Shown here piece by piece: positions 43,566 through 51,803 of a stretch of DNA of 64,000 bases; position 1 is the stretch's first letter; every line of letters begins with the position of its first letter. The translations under genes were made by a program, and so were the position numbers. Below the pieces are notes generated by a model. The model was not told the DNA's origin. It was given only the letters and a program-made list of their open reading frames with translations, and did no database searches. The stretch spans positions 744,001-808,000 of the forward strand of contig JADJVA010000025.1 in NCBI GenBank assembly GCA_016716765.1, in the 5' to 3' direction. Origin of the DNA: Bdellovibrionales bacterium (GTDB lineage Bacteria > Bdellovibrionota > Bdellovibrionia > Bdellovibrionales > UBA1609).

Positions 43566-44559
43566 CGTTCTTGCTGAAAATCAAGTCAAGCAATATGTTC
43601 GTGAGCTCAAGGACAAAGATGCGGTAGAGGCCATTTTTCTTGTTCAAGAAAAAATTGCATTGACGGATAAAAATGGCCGTTCTTATTTAAGTCTCAGTCT
43701 CTCTGATGTCAGCGGAGCAATTGACGCAAAGGTTTGGGAGAAGGCAGAGGCCGTTGGCCAATTGTTTCAGCAGGGCGATTTTGTTTTTGTGAAGGGACAC
43801 GTCCATTTGTACCAAAATCGCCGTCAGCTTGTAGTGCATGACTTAAAGAGGGTGCCGGTCGACAAAATCAATCGAGCAGATTTTGTTGCTGACGCTCTGA
43901 GAAGTCCGGCAGAAATGTATGACGAGCTCTGCCTGATTATCGATTCCCTGGATGATCCTCACATTCGAGAACTTATTCGATCAGTTTTTAGCGATGAATC
44001 AATAAGGGAAAGAGCCTTGGTTTGCCCTGCCGCCAAAACAATTCACCATGCCAACATCGGCGGTCTGCTTGAGCACATATTGAGTATTTGCGGGATTATG
44101 GAATTTCTTGCAAAACATTATCCAGTTTTAAATCGAAACTATCTGATTTTTGGGGCTATCTTTCATGATATAGGCAAAATTTGGGAACTAGAAATTTCAT
44201 CTGGAATTCAGTACACCGATGCCGGTCGCTTAGTTGGTCACATGGCAATAGCCTGCCAAATCATTGATGAGAAGGCCGGGAGAATATTAGGTTTCCCTAT
44301 GGCTTTGAAGGACGAACTCAAACACATTGTATTGAGTCATCATGGAAAGCTGGAGTATGGATCTCCCAAGCGGCCTAAGTTTCTGGAGGCAATGGTAGTG
44401 GCAATGGTTGATGAACTGGACTCAAAGATAAATACCATGGTTGGAGCTTTGAAGTCTGAATTGGATCAGGGTGAAGGCTGGACTCGTTACAATCAACAAT
44501 TCGATCGTTACCTGTATCTTGAAGTATTCCGCAAGCAGCTAAATCGATTAAGATCGTAG
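43558..44559 (+). CDS. YhaM-like 3'-5' exoribonuclease (OB fold plus HD domain)
   Basis: 333 aa from ATG 43558. An N-terminal OB-fold nucleic-acid-binding domain (about 10-95: YLSLSLSDVSGAIDAKVW, GDFVFVKGHVHLYQNRRQL) is followed by an HD metal-dependent hydrolase domain: HHANIGGLLEHILSI (about 163-177), AIFHDIGKIWE, GHMAIACQII and LSHHGKLEYGSPKRP. Order and length match YhaM/CBF1 exonucleases. An upstream in-frame TTG (43540) is less likely. RsmI-like methylase follows 6 nt after. Confidence 0.88.
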   Translation: MSDVLAENQVKQYVRELKDKDAVEAIFLVQEKIALTDKNGRSYLSLSLSDVSGAIDAKVWEKAEAVGQLFQQGDFVFVKGHVHLYQNRRQLVVHDLKRVPVDKINRADFVADALRSPAEMYDELCLIIDSLDDPHIRELIRSVFSDESIRERALVCPAAKTIHHANIGGLLEHILSICGIMEFLAKHYPVLNRNYLIFGAIFHDIGKIWELEISSGIQYTDAGRLVGHMAIACQIIDEKAGRILGFPMALKDELKHIVLSHHGKLEYGSPKRPKFLEAMVVAMVDELDSKINTMVGALKSELDQGEGWTRYNQQFDRYLYLEVFRKQLNRLRS

Positions 44560-44565
44560 GCCGAA

Positions 44566-45228
44566 ATGTCTCTCTATGTGATAGCGACTCCTATCGGAAA
44601 TAATGATGACATGGGACTTCGAGCTCTCAGTATTCTTCGTGAGGTCGAGGTCATTATTACCGAGGAGCGAAAGGAAGGATCCAAGCTTTTGCGTCATCAC
44701 GGAATATCCGGAATTCCGCTTGAGGTTCTCAATGAACATACAGATCGTGAGGACATTGATCGGCTCGTCGAAATTTGTCGAACGAAATCGACTGCTTTGA
44801 TTTCTGATGCCGGAACTCCGGGTTTTTGTGATCCTGGAGCTGAGTTGGTTTCACGCTGCAGGAAAGCAGGAATCAGAGTCCAATCCGTGCCGGGGCCTTC
44901 AAGCCTTATGTCCTTATTGAGTATATGCGGGCGTCGATTGGACCAGTTCTTCTTTCGTGGATTTATTTCTGCAAAAACGGAAGAAAGAATTTCTCAGCTT
45001 GCCGAATTAAAAAATGTGAAAATTCCAGTGGTCTTGATGGATACTCCTTACCGATTAAAAAAAATTTTGGCGGAGTTAGCAGTCAGTCATCCAGAAAACC
45101 TCATCTTATTGGGACTTAACCTCAGTCAGGCCGAGGAAGAATTTCTTGAGGGAACTGCGAAAAAAGTCTTGAGCCAACTCAAAGTCGATAAGGCCGAATT
45201 TGTTCTGATTCTCTTACCTTCAAAGTAA
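44566..45228 (+). CDS. rsmI: RsmI-type tetrapyrrole-methylase-fold rRNA methyltransferase
   Basis: 220 aa. RsmI 2'-O-methylates 16S rRNA C1402. Motifs: LYVIATPIGNNDDMGLRAL at residues 3-21 (RsmI normally reads ATPIGNLxD), IITEERKEGSKLL (family: AEDTRxT), ALISDAGTPGFCDPGAELV, VPGPSSLMSLLSICG, FFFRGF. It is shorter than E. coli RsmI (286 aa) because the C-terminal ~60 residues are missing, and NN replaces NL. It may be a paralogue with another RNA target. Confidence 0.75.
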   Translation: MSLYVIATPIGNNDDMGLRALSILREVEVIITEERKEGSKLLRHHGISGIPLEVLNEHTDREDIDRLVEICRTKSTALISDAGTPGFCDPGAELVSRCRKAGIRVQSVPGPSSLMSLLSICGRRLDQFFFRGFISAKTEERISQLAELKNVKIPVVLMDTPYRLKKILAELAVSHPENLILLGLNLSQAEEEFLEGTAKKVLSQLKVDKAEFVLILLPSK

Positions 45229-45244
45229 GAAAGAGTATACATTT

Positions 45245-45428
45245 CCGCTTGATTGTTGTTCCAAACTCCAAAGGTCCTGGCTGAAGCAATCTCAGGAGTT
45301 CAGGATCGAGTTCGGCTTGGTGCAGTGCTCACGACGTGAGCGCTGCTGCCGGACGCATGTTTGAAGATCCTGGACTCCTGAGATTGCTTCAGCCAGGACC
45401 TTTGGAGTTTGGAACAACAATTAAGCGG
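45245..45428. repeat. 184-bp palindrome: 63-nt arms around a structured 58-nt loop
   Basis: The left arm 45245-45307 and right arm 45366-45428 are reverse complements at 61 of 63 positions. Both differences become G-U pairs if the plus strand is transcribed, giving an uninterrupted 63-bp RNA stem. The loop has its own hairpin: GCAGTGCTCAC (45322-45332) with GTGAGCGCTGC (45336-45346), one G-U, and a GAC loop. It lies between the convergent rsmI-like and HAD genes. No transposase, no U tract and no target-site duplication were seen. Far longer than a terminator; it could be a MITE-like element or a source of double-stranded RNA. Confidence 0.9.
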
Positions 45429-45439
45429 GCCAGTTTATG

Positions 45440-46171
45440 CTATTTAAAACTACCCTTGATACTGGGTAAATCAACTGGAGTCTTGGCTTTTCCGCTATGA
45501 ATTGTATCAACAAAGACCACTTTGACTTTGGGAACTTTGGAAATCACTTCATGGATGATCACAGGTTCATTCTCAAAAAACCAAATTTCTTCATATCGGC
45601 TGGAAAGATTGATGAGTCTCTCGACCTTATATGCTGCATCCTCCAGACTTTGATGTGGCTTAAGAATCACGTGAGAATGTGGATTTTGAACGGGGAAGTT
45701 CCATTGACCGAGAACTTCCAATGTTCCTCGTCCCATTCTTTCATGGTCTCGGCCCGTCAGATACTTTATTGTGGCGCCTGCTTCGTGGAGTTCCTGTACG
45801 AATTCTAAAGCTCCCTCATAAAGAACATCGTGTTGGAGATAATCGTTGCTAAAAAACCTTTCGACCCAAAATGCTCTAAGAGTTTCAAAGAAATCGAGAG
45901 TCGATCGAATCTGACTTCTCTCCAAAGGAGGCCTTATGCCCCAGTCAATGGGATGTATGATGATTTGCTCCAACTCAATAGCTTCTTTTGGATAGCGCTT
46001 CTTTGTTTCATTATGAGTTGCGAATTCTCTCAAAATCACTTGGGTTCGTGGACTCACCTCGAAAAGGGTAGAATCCAAATCAAAAACAGCAAGCAATGGT
46101 GAGTCTTTCAGCTCCTTGCGCTGACGAGCCAAATCACATAAAACGTGCTTAATTTCAAATGCGTTTTTCAA
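45440..46171 (-). CDS. HAD-superfamily hydrolase
   Basis: 243 aa. Motif I is LLAVFDLDSTLFEVS with Asp31 and Asp33 (nucleophile and acid); motif II is IKYLTGRDHERMG (Thr). Downstream EIWFFENEPVII stands where the DD motif IV is expected, so metal binding may differ. A helical cap lies between motifs I and II (about 45-130). Soluble, no signal peptide. Substrate unknown; phosphatase activity is likely from the motifs. Divergent from the GYF_2-PilZ gene. Confidence 0.75.
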   Translation of the reverse strand: MKNAFEIKHVLCDLARQRKELKDSPLLAVFDLDSTLFEVSPRTQVILREFATHNETKKRYPKEAIELEQIIIHPIDWGIRPPLERSQIRSTLDFFETLRAFWVERFFSNDYLQHDVLYEGALEFVQELHEAGATIKYLTGRDHERMGRGTLEVLGQWNFPVQNPHSHVILKPHQSLEDAAYKVERLINLSSRYEEIWFFENEPVIIHEVISKVPKVKVVFVDTIHSGKAKTPVDLPSIKGSFK

Positions 46172-46449
46172 TCGAATTTCCTTTCTAAATACGCACTCTC
46201 ATTTAAATGCGTTTCTTTCTTCGAGGGGCCTCGGCACTTCTTTCCTTGAATGCAATATCTTGTCAACCAAGATATTTGAATTTTAGCTGGCTAAGAATTT
46301 GATCCCATTTGCCTCAAAATGGCACGGGATAAATTCTTTAGTGATTCAGATTGTTGAAAATTGACGGAGCACGCTTAAGTCAGAGTCAGCAAAATCCGAT
46401 ATTTAGACTAGGTTGCGGATTTTTTGTTAAATAAAAGAAGGATTTTACT
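46172..46449. promoter_or_regulatory. Divergent control region with three consecutive dyads
   Basis: Between the HAD gene (minus) and the GYF_2-PilZ gene (plus). Three palindromes follow each other: AATATCTTG/CAAGATATT (46254-46276, 9-bp perfect stem, 5-nt spacer); AATTTTAGC/GCTAAGAATT around 46279-46299 (one bulge); CCATTT/AAATGG (46305-46322), itself inside ATCCC...GGGAT. A TTTAGACTAGG element (46402-46412) lies 38 nt before the plus-strand start. Arrangement suggests operator sites, but the regulator is unknown. Confidence 0.45.
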
Positions 46450-47319
46450 ATGAGTTCGGAAGGCTTCTATGTTTCTCATAACGGAAATCAGATTGGCCCT
46501 TATTCGGTCCAAGCCATTTTTGAGATGGTGAAAAAATCGGAGTTAACAATTCTCGATTACCTTTATGACCCGGCCAAGAGCGATTGGGTGTTACTTATGG
46601 AACATCCAGATCTTACATTGCTACTAAAAGATCACAAGCCCGCCAGCCCTCCAAAACCAAAAGTTCATGCGCCTGTGAATAGCCATCAAAGCGACGAATA
46701 TAAAACAGATCCAATATTTGATGAAGCCATGTTAGGGTTAAAATCCAAGACGACCCACCAGGCTGTCGAATGGTATGTTCTCAAAGGTGATAATAAATTT
46801 GGCCCATTCTCCTATCGCGAAGTGCTAAAAATGCTTCAGGAAAAGGTTGCCTTTGAGTTTGATTTTGCTTGGCATCCTGGTCTTTCGACCTGGGTGAGGA
46901 TAGCGGACCTTGATGCATTCAAACCTGCGTATATCAGTCAGATTCAAACCACGGATATGCCGGATATTTCCGAAGTATTTTTTCGTCGTCGTCATCGCCG
47001 TGTGAAATTTGGTGGTACCGTGCTTATTCATGATAATAAAAGTGTTTGGAAGGGGACGGGGGTTGAAATAAGTGCCGGTGGAGCAGGCGTTATCATGGAA
47101 AATGCCATGATAGTTCCGGGACAGATTCTCTATCTTCATTTCAAGCCCGGAGATGAGGTCCCGCCGTTTAATGCCACTTGTGAAGTTGTTAGCAAACAGT
47201 TTGTTGAGGGAGTGAAAGATCGCAATACGCCTATTCGATATGGGCTAAGATTCACTCATATTAGTCCCTCAGCTCAGAGCCTTTTGCAGGAATTTACAAA
47301 TCGCACAGAAGTGGCATAG
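46450..47319 (+). CDS. Tandem GYF_2-like domains fused to PilZ
   Basis: 289 aa. Two GYF_2-like modules: FYVSHNGNQIGPYSVQAIFE (about 5-24) and WYVLKGDNKFGPFSYREVLK (about 107-126). A C-terminal PilZ domain (about 175-285) has the arginine box RRRHRRVKF and VEISAGGAGV, where the usual D/NxSxxG reads ExSxxG. PilZ domains bind cyclic-di-GMP; the Glu substitution makes binding uncertain. No membrane helix. It precedes the Glt-like cluster by 230 nt and could link second-messenger signalling to it (inference). GGATTTTAC precedes the start. Confidence 0.8.
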   Translation: MSSEGFYVSHNGNQIGPYSVQAIFEMVKKSELTILDYLYDPAKSDWVLLMEHPDLTLLLKDHKPASPPKPKVHAPVNSHQSDEYKTDPIFDEAMLGLKSKTTHQAVEWYVLKGDNKFGPFSYREVLKMLQEKVAFEFDFAWHPGLSTWVRIADLDAFKPAYISQIQTTDMPDISEVFFRRRHRRVKFGGTVLIHDNKSVWKGTGVEISAGGAGVIMENAMIVPGQILYLHFKPGDEVPPFNATCEVVSKQFVEGVKDRNTPIRYGLRFTHISPSAQSLLQEFTNRTEVA

Positions 47320-47403
47320 GAACTGATTTTTTGTGACTTTGTATGATTTTGTTGGATTTGGAATTGATAGTTGGTCAGTTGAAATTGGAAAGCTCGAAGT
47401 CTT

Positions 47404-47473
47404 GCATGTACCTTGAGAGCAAATACGGACGTTATTAGACGTCAAGGATGATCAAAATAGAATGGGTACATGC
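47404..47473 (+). promoter_or_regulatory. Long-range inverted repeat upstream of the Glt-like cluster
   Basis: GCATGTACC (47404-47412) pairs perfectly with GGTACATGC (47465-47473). Inside it GACGT (47428-47432) pairs with ACGTC (47439-47443). A TTGACA hexamer follows at 47502-47507 with ATACAG 17 nt further on (weak -10). It is either a structured leader if transcribed from upstream, or paired operator sites in front of the promoter. Confidence 0.4.
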
Positions 47474-47549
47474 TGTATTCAGATTAAGTCCTTCTGTTAT
47501 TTTGACAGTTAGGGACGGAATTTCATACAGCTTAAAATTGGTGATTTAA

Positions 47550-50500
47550 GTGAACAGGGATCATTGGAATCCAAAAATTCATTTCGTATTTCGAATCGGC
47601 ATTCCGACCTTTGGAGTCATGTTCGCTCTCATTTGTAGCGAAGTGGCCACGGCCAAGGGCAAGGAAAAATCTCCCAATGAAACAGGTGGTTTGACGGATC
47701 TTAAATTCGTGGAGGGGGATGATAGAGGAAATGAGGTTCGCGCCATAAAAACGGAAATGCTGGTGACTGCGAGTGAAGAGCGAGCCGTCAAGCAAATCCA
47801 GGCCTTGTTAAAGAAATACAGGGGAACGCCTTTGGAACCGGATCTCATGTTTCGCTTGGCAGAGATGTATATGCGGAGAGCAAAATCAGAGACGTTCTTT
47901 GAACTGAATCGTCTCTCCGATACAGTTGTGACATTGGCTCCCGAAGAGATAACTAAAGTTTCGTCGCGTAAGGCAATTCAGTCGGCCATTGACATTTACG
48001 AAACTATCCAGAGTAAGTTTCGTGATTATGGACAAATGGATGTCGTCTTTTTTAACAATGCTTTTGCACGACAACAGTTGGGCCAAAATAGAGAAGCTGA
48101 GCAGCGCTATTGGCTGTTGATCAAGACGTTTGGTGATTCTTCGTTGGTCCCAGATTGTCATTTGGCGATTGGCGAGTTATCTTTTGATCGTCAAGATTTC
48201 AAGAATGCTCTTGATCACTTTAATGCAATAAAAAAATATCCAGATTCGAGAGTCTATCCCTACGGCTTGTATAAAGCTGGATGGACTTATTACAACATGC
48301 GAAATGCACTGGCTGGATTAAAGGAGCTTGAAAAGACCGTCGAATACGGTCGTTTTGTCGTCAAGAACAATATCGATGCTCGACTCGATTTGCGACGTGA
48401 AGCTCTTTCAGATATGACGATTTTCTTTGAAGAAGTATATCCTGCAAGTAAAGCTTGGACTTATTTTAGCGAACAAGCTCAGGGGCTTGAGGTGGGTCCT
48501 TACTTAATTAAGATGGCAAATCTATATAAGCGGCACAGTCGATTTGGAGATATTGTCGCGGTTCTCAGGGATTTCTCGAAGAATCAGCCGGAGTCTGATT
48601 TACGACCTGATGTGGATAATGAGTTGGCGATAGCTTATGACAATCTGAAAGATTACCCATCGGCTGTCGCTCAATTGGAATCTCTCTTCAAAATCTGTGA
48701 GCCCAAAGGGCGCTGGGAAATGGTTCAGTTGGGAAAACTTTCGGCAAACGCACCAGCAAAAAAATCTAATGGGACAAAAACCTCAGTCGCAGACGCAGGG
48801 CCTCAGCCACATGATCTGTGCAATGAAAAATTAGAGGACACTTCATTGCGCTTGGCTACGAGATGGCACAAGCTATGGCGAACAAAGAAGGAAAATGGAA
48901 ACTTGGCTGAGAGTGCGGAGAAGGCATTTGAAATCTACTTGCGTCGGGCCATAGTTTCTGAAGAAACCCTTGATGTTAGATTTTCATATGCAGAACTTCT
49001 TTTTCAAAGAAATAAATTTCGTGAAGCGAGCGATAGTTATTCTATTGTCGGAAAGGGATCAACTCGAGTGGAGAAGAGTCACGAGGGTCTGTATGCAGCC
49101 TCACTCGCACTTGAGAAGGCAGTTGGCGAAAAGTGGAGTGATCAAGACGAAAAGCAGTTTGGCTCTCTTGTGAGAGAATATGTTAACCGCCACAAGGACG
49201 GAAAATTTCGATTAGACCTTGAGTTTAAAGTGGGCCTCATTGCCTATGATAAAGGTCGATATGGAGATGCAGCCCCTGTATTTCATCGATTGGGAAATGA
49301 GTTTGCGAAAGATGAAAAAGGTCGTAAATCTCAGGATCTTTATTTGGACATTCTCAATATTAAAAAGGACTACGCCTCTCTCAAAAATTATGCCGCGCAG
49401 TTGAGGCAGTCAGAAAAGGGGACGGGCGATCGAAAAGACAAGCTCACGAAGATATACGAGCAGGCCTATTTTATGGAGGTTCAAACGATTGAGGAAAAAG
49501 GCGATCTCAACCAAGCCCTGGTGGGATATAAGGGCTTTATTTCAGCGAACCCAAGCTCGCCTTTGACTGAAAAAGCATGGTGGAATTCGATACAGGTGCA
49601 CTTTAAACTGTCAGATCTATTGGGAGGAGCTGACGCATGCGAGCAATTTTACCAAAAATATCCAAATTCCAAAAAGTCTGTTGAAGCTCTTTTGAGAGCC
49701 GCTCAGACATATGAGGAAATTGTTCAGCTTGAAAGGGCTTCGCGCGTTCTCCTTCTTTTGAGTAAGGCAGATGTTTCCTCGTCGGCAAAATGGAAGAGTT
49801 TAGCAGCTGATTATCAATCCATTTCTGGCCGTCGCGATCAGGCGATCTCCTTATACGAGGAGTTGAGATCCTCTAAAGATGCGGCTATCTCGTTTCATTC
49901 TCTCGAACAACTCGAAATATTATCTCGCGATAAGGCGGTGGGACCATCCCGAAAGGCCCTTCTTAAAGCGGTGGCTCATTCTGGACGCGAACCACAGGCA
50001 AGTTTGGCGCGTCTTGAAATACTAGAGGAAATATACAGTTCTGGTGATCTTTCCGAAGCATTTAATGAAGCGAAGAAAATAGTGTCACTAGGGAAAAGCG
50101 CATCGAAAAGGGCCTTAGCAAGGGCCAGATTTATCCAGGCCCAAATCCTTGAAAAGGAATTTTACAATCAAAGCGTAAAAGGAAAAGCCGAGCGGATAAC
50201 TGTCGTTTTAGCTCTAAAGACTGAGAAGTTAGAAAAAGCCCAACAAGCCTATCAGGATTCGATTAAGTATGGAAATCCCGACACAACTGTAAGTTCACTG
50301 GAAAAGCTAAGTGATCTTTATCGGCATTTTGTGAACAGTCTTCGCGGCATGGAACTCCCTGAGGGTCTTGAATCGCGAGACGAACCTGTATTTCGGGAAG
50401 AAATGGAAAAATTGGCAATTCCACTTGAAGAGAAAAGTGTGGAGGCATTGGCTCAGTCTCTGGAACTATCGCGGAAGCTAAAGATCAGAGATGGATCAGT

Positions 50501-50618
50501 AGCAAGGCTACAACAAAAGCTCAACCAGGCCAATATGATCAGTGATGAAATGCCTCGAGTCGATATTTTGGCGCCAGCCCCTGTTCTGCCCGCGTTTAGC
50601 CAGGAGGTCGGCACATGA
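47550..50618 (+). CDS. Large exported TPR protein, Glt/Agl gliding-cluster type (GltD/AgmU-like)
   Basis: 1022 aa, GTG start with a weak site. Signal peptide within residues 1-35 (IGIPTFGVMFALICSEVATA). The mature protein is built almost entirely of TPR-like helix pairs (LEPDLMFRLAEMYMRRAKS, DSSLVPDCHLAIGELSFD, VYPYGLYKAGWTYYN, SPLTEKAWWNSIQVHFKLS). Size, export signal and position as first gene of a cluster with a TPR lipoprotein, an FHA-AgmX/PglI protein and an OMP match GltD (AgmU) of Myxococcus, a periplasmic scaffold of focal adhesions. Assignment is by context and architecture. Its stop overlaps the next start (ATGA). Confidence 0.7.
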   Translation: MNRDHWNPKIHFVFRIGIPTFGVMFALICSEVATAKGKEKSPNETGGLTDLKFVEGDDRGNEVRAIKTEMLVTASEERAVKQIQALLKKYRGTPLEPDLMFRLAEMYMRRAKSETFFELNRLSDTVVTLAPEEITKVSSRKAIQSAIDIYETIQSKFRDYGQMDVVFFNNAFARQQLGQNREAEQRYWLLIKTFGDSSLVPDCHLAIGELSFDRQDFKNALDHFNAIKKYPDSRVYPYGLYKAGWTYYNMRNALAGLKELEKTVEYGRFVVKNNIDARLDLRREALSDMTIFFEEVYPASKAWTYFSEQAQGLEVGPYLIKMANLYKRHSRFGDIVAVLRDFSKNQPESDLRPDVDNELAIAYDNLKDYPSAVAQLESLFKICEPKGRWEMVQLGKLSANAPAKKSNGTKTSVADAGPQPHDLCNEKLEDTSLRLATRWHKLWRTKKENGNLAESAEKAFEIYLRRAIVSEETLDVRFSYAELLFQRNKFREASDSYSIVGKGSTRVEKSHEGLYAASLALEKAVGEKWSDQDEKQFGSLVREYVNRHKDGKFRLDLEFKVGLIAYDKGRYGDAAPVFHRLGNEFAKDEKGRKSQDLYLDILNIKKDYASLKNYAAQLRQSEKGTGDRKDKLTKIYEQAYFMEVQTIEEKGDLNQALVGYKGFISANPSSPLTEKAWWNSIQVHFKLSDLLGGADACEQFYQKYPNSKKSVEALLRAAQTYEEIVQLERASRVLLLLSKADVSSSAKWKSLAADYQSISGRRDQAISLYEELRSSKDAAISFHSLEQLEILSRDKAVGPSRKALLKAVAHSGREPQASLARLEILEEIYSSGDLSEAFNEAKKIVSLGKSASKRALARARFIQAQILEKEFYNQSVKGKAERITVVLALKTEKLEKAQQAYQDSIKYGNPDTTVSSLEKLSDLYRHFVNSLRGMELPEGLESRDEPVFREEMEKLAIPLEEKSVEALAQSLELSRKLKIRDGSVARLQQKLNQANMISDEMPRVDILAPAPVLPAFSQEVGT

Positions 50619-51559
50619 GAATCCTTTCCCTGTTTCAATTGCGACTTGTTACCCTGATCCTCTTGAGTGGGTGCGCAACGGTAGGGTCAAAACCAAAAGT
50701 AGATGTGAGCAAATATACAAAGTCAGTCAAAGGCCAATCTGTTCTTGCGACGAATCACTATATGACCTGTCCGAAGGCCGTAGACTTAGAAAAGCAGACC
50801 ACTTGGATTGAATGGGTAAAAATGGCCAACGGTTGTCTCAGAGAAAATCGCTGGAAAGAGGTGGAAGCCATTGGCCATAGACTTGCACAAATTGAACCTC
50901 AGAGCCCTTGGGGTGTTTATTACCTGAGCCTTGGAGCTCTGGAGAGACAGGATTATCGGCGCGCTCTATGGATGATTGATGTCGCACTCACGAAAGCTCC
51001 GGCAACTGGAATATTTTATTACCAGAAGGGCAGAGTGTTGTGGTTCATGAAGGAAAATATGGCGGCCTTAGCCTCTGTTGAAGAGTCCTTGCGCTTTGAT
51101 TCGGGAAATATCGCCGCACATTACCTCTTAGGCCAAATCCATTTGAGGGATTTGGACTTTTCCAAAGCCGCAGATCATTTGAGTCTTGTGATTAAGGAAA
51201 AAAGCAGAGATCCCATCGTCGTGGATCAATTGGCTTATTGCTATTTTAAGTTGAAGAAGTCTAAAGAAAGTCTCGAGTTACTAGACTTGGCGATTGGTGA
51301 TTCGCCCGATCGCGTGGATCTGAGACTTCGTCAAGCTCAGATATTTGAAGAGCAGATGAAGGATGAGGAGGGAGCGCTGGAATTGTACCGCAAGCTCAAA
51401 TCCCTCATCTTGAAGGGGAAGCTTGCTGGTACTCCTTCATTTAATATTGACAGTAAAATTAAGACTCTTGAGAACTTATTAAGCCAACGAAAGCCAGCCA
51501 CTCAGGAAAAGGTCAGTCTTCGAGGGAAAGAAGATGCTGGCGGAGAGGTAAGAAAATGA
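50615..51559 (+). CDS. TPR lipoprotein (GltE/AglT-like)
   Basis: 314 aa. AGGAGG lies 7 nt before the ATG, which overlaps the previous stop. Lipobox ILLSGC at about 16-21. At least four TPR units (WGVYYYLSLGALERQDYRRAL-like pattern with GNIAAHYLLGQIHLRDLDF and VVDQLAYCYFKLKKSKESL). AglT/GltE is the TPR lipoprotein of the Myxococcus gliding complex, in the same gene order. Next gene overlaps by ATGA. Confidence 0.7.
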   Translation: MRILSLFQLRLVTLILLSGCATVGSKPKVDVSKYTKSVKGQSVLATNHYMTCPKAVDLEKQTTWIEWVKMANGCLRENRWKEVEAIGHRLAQIEPQSPWGVYYLSLGALERQDYRRALWMIDVALTKAPATGIFYYQKGRVLWFMKENMAALASVEESLRFDSGNIAAHYLLGQIHLRDLDFSKAADHLSLVIKEKSRDPIVVDQLAYCYFKLKKSKESLELLDLAIGDSPDRVDLRLRQAQIFEEQMKDEEGALELYRKLKSLILKGKLAGTPSFNIDSKIKTLENLLSQRKPATQEKVSLRGKEDAGGEVRK

Positions 51560-51798
51560 AATTCATAATGGCGCTAATACCGCTTTTTTTTATTTCCGAT
51601 GTGGCGCACGGAGAAAAAGGCAAGAGTCATAAAAAGACTCAAGAAGTTAACTTTGAAGGGTCTGACATTGATGGCCAAGTGAGAAATCCAGATGGTGCCT
51701 ATTTGCTACAGAAAAAGGGCGTCAAGTTTATGCCCCTTTATAAGGTTCAAAAGCATTTTGATGAGGAAATAAAAAGTTCCGTAGATTACTTAAGGTGA
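51556..51798 (+). CDS. Small exported protein of the Glt-like cluster
   Basis: 80 aa, ATG overlapping the previous stop. Signal peptide of about 19 residues (MKFIMALIPLFFISDVAHG). The mature part has a basic start (KGKSHKKTQEV), then FEGSDIDGQVRNPDGAYLLQ and a C-terminal helix KHFDEEIKSSVDYLR. Small proteins with a D-I-x-G...P-x-G segment and a similar final helix accompany AglT/PglI-type genes in myxobacteria (from memory), so it is probably a real cluster member. Function unknown. Confidence 0.6.
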   Translation: MKFIMALIPLFFISDVAHGEKGKSHKKTQEVNFEGSDIDGQVRNPDGAYLLQKKGVKFMPLYKVQKHFDEEIKSSVDYLR

Positions 51799-51803
51799 GG
51801 CCA

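Noticed and set aside
45245..45428. Palindrome as a simple Rho-independent terminator
   Set aside because: Arms of 63 nt and a 58-nt loop with no U tract do not fit; a mobile or structured element is more likely.
45426..45437. GGCCAGTTTAT shared with the terminator arm at 59486-59496
   Set aside because: Only about 11 nt in common, at a gene end in both cases, with no partner arm near 45.2 kb; probably chance.
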